From positions 372,001 to 436,000 of the forward strand of contig JAGTJL010000012.1 of NCBI GenBank assembly GCA_020746875.1: a stretch of DNA of 64,000 nt. Direction: 5' to 3'. This stretch comes from Rhexocercosporidium sp. MPI-PUGE-AT-0058. Its lineage: Eukaryota > Ascomycota > Leotiomycetes > Helotiales. Shown here piece after piece: positions 58,503 to 64,000 of this stretch. Under the pieces are notes generated by a model. It searched no databases and was not told the DNA's origin. It saw nothing but the letters and a program-made list of their open reading frames with translations. The translations under genes and the position numbers were made by a program. Each line of letters opens with the position of its first letter. Within the stretch, counting starts at the first letter, position 1.

Positions 58503-60509
58503 ATGGCCACTTTTGCCTTCAAACCACAGTATACCTACAAGCCAACTCCTCCGAGCTCCAAGAGCACGGCGACCCGCTGCAAACCTGCCCCGGAACAACT
58601 CAGCATCCTCAACAAGCTCCAGCACATCAGGTCGAGCGGTGCATCACTCAGCACGCCGCAACCAGCAGCAGCGGCAGCAGCTGGTGATGGGGGCTACAGG
58701 CCCGGAATTCGAGGTATGTGATGGAGATATGTTTGGCTTGTAGCGACGGTGACTGACTTGTGGGAATCCGACCAGGGACCGGCACTGTTTACGGCGGTAG
58801 CGACAAAGCAAATAATGACGAAACCGACGACGACCGAGACCTCCCCACAATCGAAGAATTGCTGTTCACCAAGCTACAAGCTCAGGGCTTCACAACGGGG
58901 GGTCGAGGCCCAGATAAGACGGGAGGAGTTGAGGAAGTAGCTGCAGATGAGAGGGGTGGCTCTGTCGACCAGAGCAGGCCAGCGCAAAGCGATAACTCAG
59001 GCGGGAGTCCAGGTGAGCCGCGCCCACTACACCCTCCATTGTGGAAATGGACGGCCAATTTTTCTGACACGGTGTAGATGATCCAATTGTCCTCCTAGGC
59101 GACGGCAACTTGAGTGCCTCCGAAGCCGAAGCCAATGACGTTAGTCTTCGCGCCGAAAGTGCAACACCACCAGGCGCTGGACTTTTCGATAACCCAGAGA
59201 CAGCCATCGACTCGACAACTCCGGCCCCTCCTCGCAGTTCCGATGGGTGGCACGATATTGATGACTTCCCTAAGCCGGCTCCGCGCTTGCGGCTTGCGTG
59301 GCAGACGAACATGAGCTGGTTGACCACGCGCTCGACACTCTCCTCATTGATGAAGGGGCGAGGAAGCAGCAAGAGGTGGAGCAGGAGCAGGAGAAGGACG
59401 AAGGCAATAGTGAGGATGAAGACGAGAGGCCGCAACAAGAGATGAATGTTGTAGCACCGGTGGTGACGGCCGAAAGGACTGGTGGAAGTCCAAGACCGGC
59501 CAACCGACGGCAATCGCTTCTCAACCTCGACCTATCTCCAGAGCCGAGTCATAACGAGGCAGGAAGCCGAAGCGGTGGTGACAGCGACGACGAGCTCAAC
59601 AGCTCCGACTCGGCCGAGGACGATGAGAAGAAACCACGTCCTACCAAGCGGAAGCAGCCGTCTTCATCTCACGGTGGCCCAGCACGCAAGAAGCGCAGGC
59701 GCCCTCTTCAGCAGAACCCTCCCCGCCAGCGTCGACCTCTCTCTAAACCCCATCGCCAGTATGCCAGGTTGCACTCCCCTCTCAACCAAATGTCAAGAGT
59801 CGCTACGAGCTCGAGTGCCGAGGGCCGATTGCCTTCACCGGCGCCTTCTATGCCACAAAGCATAAATACAAAGATGTCGCTTGGCGACTCTAACCTTAGC
59901 CCATCATCCAGGGCTATGCCACCGACGCTGACCGAGATCACGTTCCGTCCGCACTCCTCACACTGCTACTCCTTCACGGCGACGATCTGCGATAGTTGTG
60001 ACGGGCGAGGAGTGTCACTCGCCCAGCTGGCTCAACTCATCGCGAGCACTGGCCACGTAGGGAAGATTGACGACTTCACTATCAAGCCGATTGAGCAACA
60101 TTCGTACCTCTTGAGTGGCTTTAGCCGACATACATCGTCATCGAGTACCACGGAGGCAGGCCGTGACCACGTCGATGTGACGCGTGCCCGACCCCAGGAT
60201 GGCAAAACCGTTGATGCTGGGGCCCTTATATCGCGGGGAAGTGAGCCCTCAAGTAGCGATGACGATGAGAATAGTTTGAGCGATAGCGATCCCGAACTCG
60301 GCAGTGACGGTGACGGACGTTCGAGCGAGGACGAGCTGGGCTGTTCGGGCACGAGGATGAATGTCCCATGGGATCCTCTAGACGAGCAGCGCTTGCTGGC
60401 GTACAAGAAGGAGCACAAGTCGTGGAAGTGGATCTTCCGCCAGTTCCCAGGCAGGACTCAGGCTGCAGTACGCACACGTTTGACTATCGTACAGGCCAGA
60501 GGCGAGTAG
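58503..60509 (+). pseudogene. SANT/Myb-like protein, frameshifted copy (SANT-B)
   Basis: Exons correspond one to one with SANT-A: 58503-58713, 58776-59012 and 59078-60509, with the same splice sites. Exon 2 is 237 nt in both. Relative to SANT-A, exon 3 lacks 211 bp (39666-39876 in A). The junction at 59298 lies in a shared GCG, and because 211 is not a multiple of three the frame shifts and soon stops (near 59445). After the junction the old frame stays open to the C-terminal SANT-like domain (WDPLDEQRLLAYKKEHKSWK, FPGRTQAAVRTRL). It is therefore a recent pseudogene, unless an unrecognised intron repairs the frame. Confidence 0.7.
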
Positions 60510-61182
60510 GCTTCCTCGCGCAGGTGGACAGGCGGCTCTTGGTGCGCACTTGTCCGTTGATATCTGTCAGGATAAACCGAGCGACATATCATGCGTGGGC
60601 TCGAGAAGATCTTCTCGCCCGTCGTCGTAAATGCCATGTCGGATACGGAAGTTGAAGTCATTGCCTCTGAGGTTGTCTGTCAAGCGCCAGAGGGAATTAT
60701 TAGCCTCGGGACAGGCAGCAGCTCAAGCTCTACTTGTCCTGGGGCCTCTGCAAGGACGACTATCTGATGGAGACCACACCCTTCTATCGGCCGGTCACAG
60801 CAGTCACAGCTCAAGCTCTGTGTGCCTACTTGTCCCTTGGCCTCTGCTGGGATAGGCGTCTGAATAGGATCTTGTCCTTCTGTTGGCCAGTCCCGACGCG
60901 GGAGCAGGTACGGCCGAAGGAAGCGGCGTTCAAGGCGAGGAGAATTGGGGGGGGGATCAGATGCATGGGTGAAACACCACAAAAGAAAATGAAGATATTG
61001 ACATCGGAAGGAGACAAGAGGTGGAACGTCTTTATCGGAAACAATTCGTGGATTATACAATAAGTCCCGCGTTCATTGGGCATCCGTTTGGTACAGCTCC
61101 CAATAGCTGCCTCGAATTAAACGTATCCTTCGTGTCTCCATCTACAGGAGAGAACGCTGTCAAATGACGTCGTGATAGTCTC
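60510..61182. other. 3' flank of SANT-B
   Basis: To about 61085 this matches the SANT-A 3' flank (41097-41390), with an additional ~280 bp that contain a degenerate internal duplication (CAGCTCAAGCTCT occurs twice). No gene seen. Confidence 0.5.
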
Positions 61183-61514
61183 GTGATGGGCTCGGCGCAG
61201 TCGACAAATAATCACTTGCTGGAAGTCGACGTTGACGCAGATTTGACTGAAATCTTGCCTCGTAGCGGCCATTGTCATGACACAAACGACGATGATGACG
61301 AAGACGAGAACCCACGACTTCCGAAGCAGCGGAGACTGTTCCTAGTTATTTCGGTACGAGAACAAATCTTCCATGGGACCCCCTAGAAGAGCAACTCTTG
61401 CTGGCGTATAGGAAAGAGGGTAAACCTTGGGACTGGATCTTCAAGAAGTTCCCAGGCAGGACAGAGACTGCGGTACGCCAACGCGTGAGCATTGCAAGAA
61501 ACAGGGGGAAATAA
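61183..61514 (+). pseudogene. SANT/Myb-like fragment (SANT-C)
   Basis: A third C-terminal copy of the family. A short acidic frame from 61183 (MGSAQSTNNH) shifts near 61350 into TRTNLPWDPLEEQLLLAYRK, then PWDWIFKKFPGRTETAVRQR and a stop at 61514, the same position as in the full-length copies. Only the last part of exon 3 is present. The frame change and missing body mark it as a relic next to SANT-B. Confidence 0.75.
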
Positions 61515-61585
61515 GCTGGGTTTCACCACGTAGTACGAAGGTAGTCATTCTATTGCTTGAACATCTGGTGTTACCTTTTCATTCG

Positions 61586-62245
61586 TCATTCTACAGGCAG
61601 CTTGACATAAGCCGAGGGATCCATTGCATACCCCGCCTCTTTGATATTCGCTTCCGTCCATCCCTTGCCTCGGAAGAAGTCTTGCCATATCTTAAGGTCG
61701 TCGTTGGTAGCAACGGGGACGTTGAGCGGTCCGCAGATTTGAAACTTTCTTTCTTGCTGGCTGCCAGTGTATGCTAAATGTTTTAGTAAGGGAAATATGT
61801 ACGTTGGATTGTGTGACGTACGACGGGCACTGCTGAGCTTCCAGCCCAAGATCTTCGCGGCCACGGCAATTATTGCTTGCTTCACAGCCTCCAGAGGGCT
61901 TAGTGGCTTATTCTGGTCAATCTGTCTGATGCATATACGGCAATACTCGGTGAGTGCTTCGATGTCACCTTTCAAGCACATCAGGTGCTTTTCGAAAGTA
62001 ATACAACTGAAGTCGATCTTTTTGTTCATGTCCGGATATAACATCTGAAAATGGTTGCCAGTCCAGATGCCGTGCCGAATTACAGGGATAAGTTGTCCCT
62101 TCGTGTCGAGAGTTCCAAACACTAGGTGTTGAGCTTCATTGTCTTGATCCGGATGGTAACAAAAGCCGAGGAGTATTCCCTGACCTTGGGGTGCATCCCT
62201 TTTCTGATCAGCTAGCCCTAAATCTTGAATACTGGGGGATATACT
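61586..62245 (-). CDS. Hypothetical protein, minus strand, 5' end unresolved
   Basis: Exons: 61822 to about 62245 and 61586-61773, separated by a 48-nt intron with GTACGT and TTTAG ends and a TTACTAAAAC branch site; the phase is right. The joined frame reads ILLGFCYHPDQDN, HLVFGTLDTKGQLIPVIRHG, and after the intron YTGSQQERKFQICGPLNVPV to a stop, about 200 residues. Further upstream (62245-62435) another open frame with MSESNTEARLDQDQVEYIP may belong to the same gene through an intron or frameshift near 62240. No domain recognised. Composition and splice signals make it a likely real gene. Confidence 0.45.
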   Translation of the reverse strand, partial: SISPSIQDLGLADQKRDAPQGQGILLGFCYHPDQDNEAQHLVFGTLDTKGQLIPVIRHGIWTGNHFQMLYPDMNKKIDFSCITFEKHLMCLKGDIEALTEYCRICIRQIDQNKPLSPLEAVKQAIIAVAAKILGWKLSSARRTSHNPTYIFPLLKHLAYTGSQQERKFQICGPLNVPVATNDDLKIWQDFFRGKGWTEANIKEAGYAMDPSAYVKLPVE

Positions 62246-62935
62246 CTACTTGATCTTGGTCAAGTCTAGCCTCTGTATTACTTTCAGACATTGCCGGAGA
62301 GGTCGAAGAAAAATTCAACTGTTGTGTTTCTTGGTTGAAGTTCTGTGATAAAGGTCGAACTTTGAGAGTCTCTTTACGCAACTTTGTATGATCGAGGTAA
62401 ACAGCACAAAGGGAAGTTCGTGGACTTGGTGCCAACGACCCTTCTTATACTCGAATACATCCAAGAGTTTGCTAGGACATGTGCACCAGGCCTCTGCACT
62501 TCCCTTTCCTACATTTTCAATTTCTGAAGGTCATTATCGGTAGCACGGAAGTAGGTACTCTCTTCGACGAACAGGTAAAGTCGTGGCTTAGATCCCCTTA
62601 GCAACTGCTCTAAGGAACTGCGGTTTTCAGATAGGGCTCGGACGATTGACGCGATTAAGGTTCAATTACTGAAGAGGCTCGGGGTAAAGGTTGTCGAGCT
62701 TGAAGGATACAAGCAATCCCGAAGGCAGCGGAACGATCGGATGTGAGATACTCAACACATCTCATTCCTAGAGCAGTCTAAGACGGGCAAAGAAAGGGTA
62801 TATTGAAAGTTGCTCAGCATGTCCGCTGATTTGTCGACGGGAGAGCTGGCTGAAATAGCCAATCAAGGGTAAGGATTGATCACTCATAGTGATAGGCAAA
62901 GCAAGTTTTCTAGCATATAGATTCTATCCTAGGGA

Positions 62936-63131
62936 ATGAGGCAAAGTGTTTGCTCGAAAACTGACGTTCTTTGGATCCAAATGCTTTTCTTCCTCAAAGA
63001 CTCCTCCAAGTCCTCCGCATCTCTATCCCAGTCTTTCCGGAGTACCCTAGATACTTGTTCCCATTTTTCTTCGGCCAGATGTAACGCGAAGTCAACGTAT
63101 ATGCACATGTTGCCAAATTCAAGAATCTAGG
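62936..63131 (-). CDS. Probable exon of a minus-strand gene
   Basis: After a CCCTAG acceptor at 63132 and a CTAAG-like branch site, the minus strand stays open for 64 codons (ILEFGNMCIYVDFALHLAEE, then KWEQVSRVLRKDWDRDAEDL) and ends in TAG. The charged, helix-like composition looks coding. It joins in phase to the exon ending near 63370 if a weak GTGAAG donor is used, giving a longer C-terminus for the gene at 63357-63996. Alternatively it starts at the internal ATG. Confidence 0.35.
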
Positions 63132-63356
63132 GTTTTTTCATTCAAGGTGGAAAGAAAGCTTAGTTGGAATGTGTTTGTTTGAGATATCTTAAGCAGATGC
63201 TCTATTCTTACTCTGGCGTCATGTATAGATCAAGTGACCCTCATCCTCGATGTGGTTCAATTGCTCTTTGTCCTAGATAGTTTTCTCCTCCTGATATTCC
63301 CCAGTCTTATCTCTATTTCAAGCATCCTTTGGTCGGGCTAACTCCATGACCTTCTC

Positions 63357-63996
63357 CTATCCCTTCACTTCTATGAGAAGGTCTAGGTTCCGCTGGTCCA
63401 AGATGTCTAGACTCTTCAAATAATCGAGAGATGGGTTAATCTCTTCCTCATCTGAGTTGACGTCTGAGCCTCCACTGAGACGAAGCCGTTCATTAGTCGT
63501 ATGCTTGATGTCACTCGGAACCACCCGGCTAGAGAGCTGTCGCCGTAGGTTTCCGAGGTATTTGTTCAAACTTGGAGAGAAGTCTTCTTCTGTAGATAAA
63601 TCTCGTAGGGCTGCCCACTCAGACAGGCGCTGTAGACAATCAATGACCGATTGTAACGACTGGTTGGGTGCCTGACTCGCTGGCAAATCAAGGCCACAAT
63701 ATATTACAGTTGCAAGTCTGAGAGCTCGATGGAAGTGATCAGACGTGACAAGATGCTCTGAATTTGCCGTCATTCTCTCCAAGTAGGGGATGCTATAAAA
63801 CACACTCCTACAGTTAGCTATTGTTGCGTGATAGAAGATGGAATACTTACTCGAGCCATCCGCGCTTTTGGAGGTACCAATATCGTAGCAGATGATTTCT
63901 GAGATCGAACTTTGGATGCTTCAGACATGCAAAGCAGAAATCGTATACTTGATTGCAAATGTAATGGACACGGTCCGTATAATGAAATGGACCCAT
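63357..63996 (-). CDS. Hypothetical protein at window edge
   Basis: Exons 63851-63996 (starting at an ATG that may be internal) and 63357-63807 are joined by a 43-nt intron with GTAAGT and CTGTAG ends and an AGCTAACTG branch site. The frame reads YTDRVHYICNQVYDFCFACL and LRYWYLQKRGWLE, then SVFYSIPYLERMTANSEHLV, an acidic stretch (DVNSDEEEINPS) and a stop at 63357. Further exons may lie beyond the window on the right and at 62936-63131 on the left. No family recognised. Splice signals are good, so a real gene is likely. Confidence 0.45.
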
Positions 63997-64000
63997 GATT

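Noticed and set aside
62521..62750. Plus-strand frame ending LLKRLGVKVVELEGYKQ
   Set aside because: Looks somewhat protein-like, but it has no start, no splice signals and lies between minus-strand exons; not enough to call.

Overview
The window reads as a filamentous ascomycete (Pezizomycotina) nuclear genome with two sharply different compartments. Evidence for a fungus: short introns of 43-65 nt with GT(A/G)AGT donors and CTAAC/CTGAT-like branch points, a GH5 cell-wall exo-1,3-beta-glucanase with a type II membrane anchor, Fot1/pogo, Tad1-like and fungal Ty3/Ty1 elements, a FunK1 kinase relic, and extensive repeat-induced point mutation (RIP). The species cannot be named from this sequence.

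Positions 1-13,700 and 16,150-37,571 are AT-rich blocks in which CpA and TpG have almost vanished while CpG survives; reading frames are still traceable but carry TAA/TAG stops at former Gln/Trp codons. They contain: a Ty1/copia copy (1-5104, cut by the window edge) inserted into a Ty3/Gypsy copy (5105-7417); a solo LTR (6696-6952) inserted into the same Gypsy copy; a Tc1/mariner relic (about 7595-8345); a Fot1/pogo element (9210-12821) split by a gag-only LTR element (9240-11020); a complete 8,290-bp chromodomain-type Gypsy element (17312-25601) with intact target-site duplication; a second copia copy (about 31900-37571) with an internal inversion and a missing 3' end; and several kilobases of AT-rich sequence I could not classify. 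Between the blocks sits a GC-balanced islet (about 13,700-16,150) with one intact gene, the membrane-anchored glucanase, on the minus strand.

At 37,571/37,572 the composition switches abruptly to a GC-rich accessory island that runs to the window end. It holds three unrelated gene families, each present two or more times within about 22 kb: a SANT/Myb-like nuclear protein (intact at 38876-41096, frameshifted at 58503-60509, fragment at 61183-61514); a multi-pass membrane protein here called MEM1 (42629-43322 and 52810-53454, both intact); and a second membrane protein with a C-terminal Cys cluster, here called MEM2 (46920-47584 and 48931-49905, plus scattered fragments). Between them are un-RIPped transposon pieces (LINE reverse transcriptase, Gypsy gag-protease, a Fot1/pogo element with TA duplication), a FunK1 kinase relic, an intact four-exon ankyrin-repeat gene with a STAND-type fungal N-terminus (55513-57309), and two partly resolved minus-strand genes at the right edge.

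I see no operon-like or pathway logic. The most notable feature is the repeated local duplication of MEM1, MEM2 and the SANT gene beside heavily inactivated repeats, which is typical of a fast-evolving accessory region. Gene models marked as joins were built by hand from splice signals, reading-frame phase and, for the duplicated families, agreement between paralogs.
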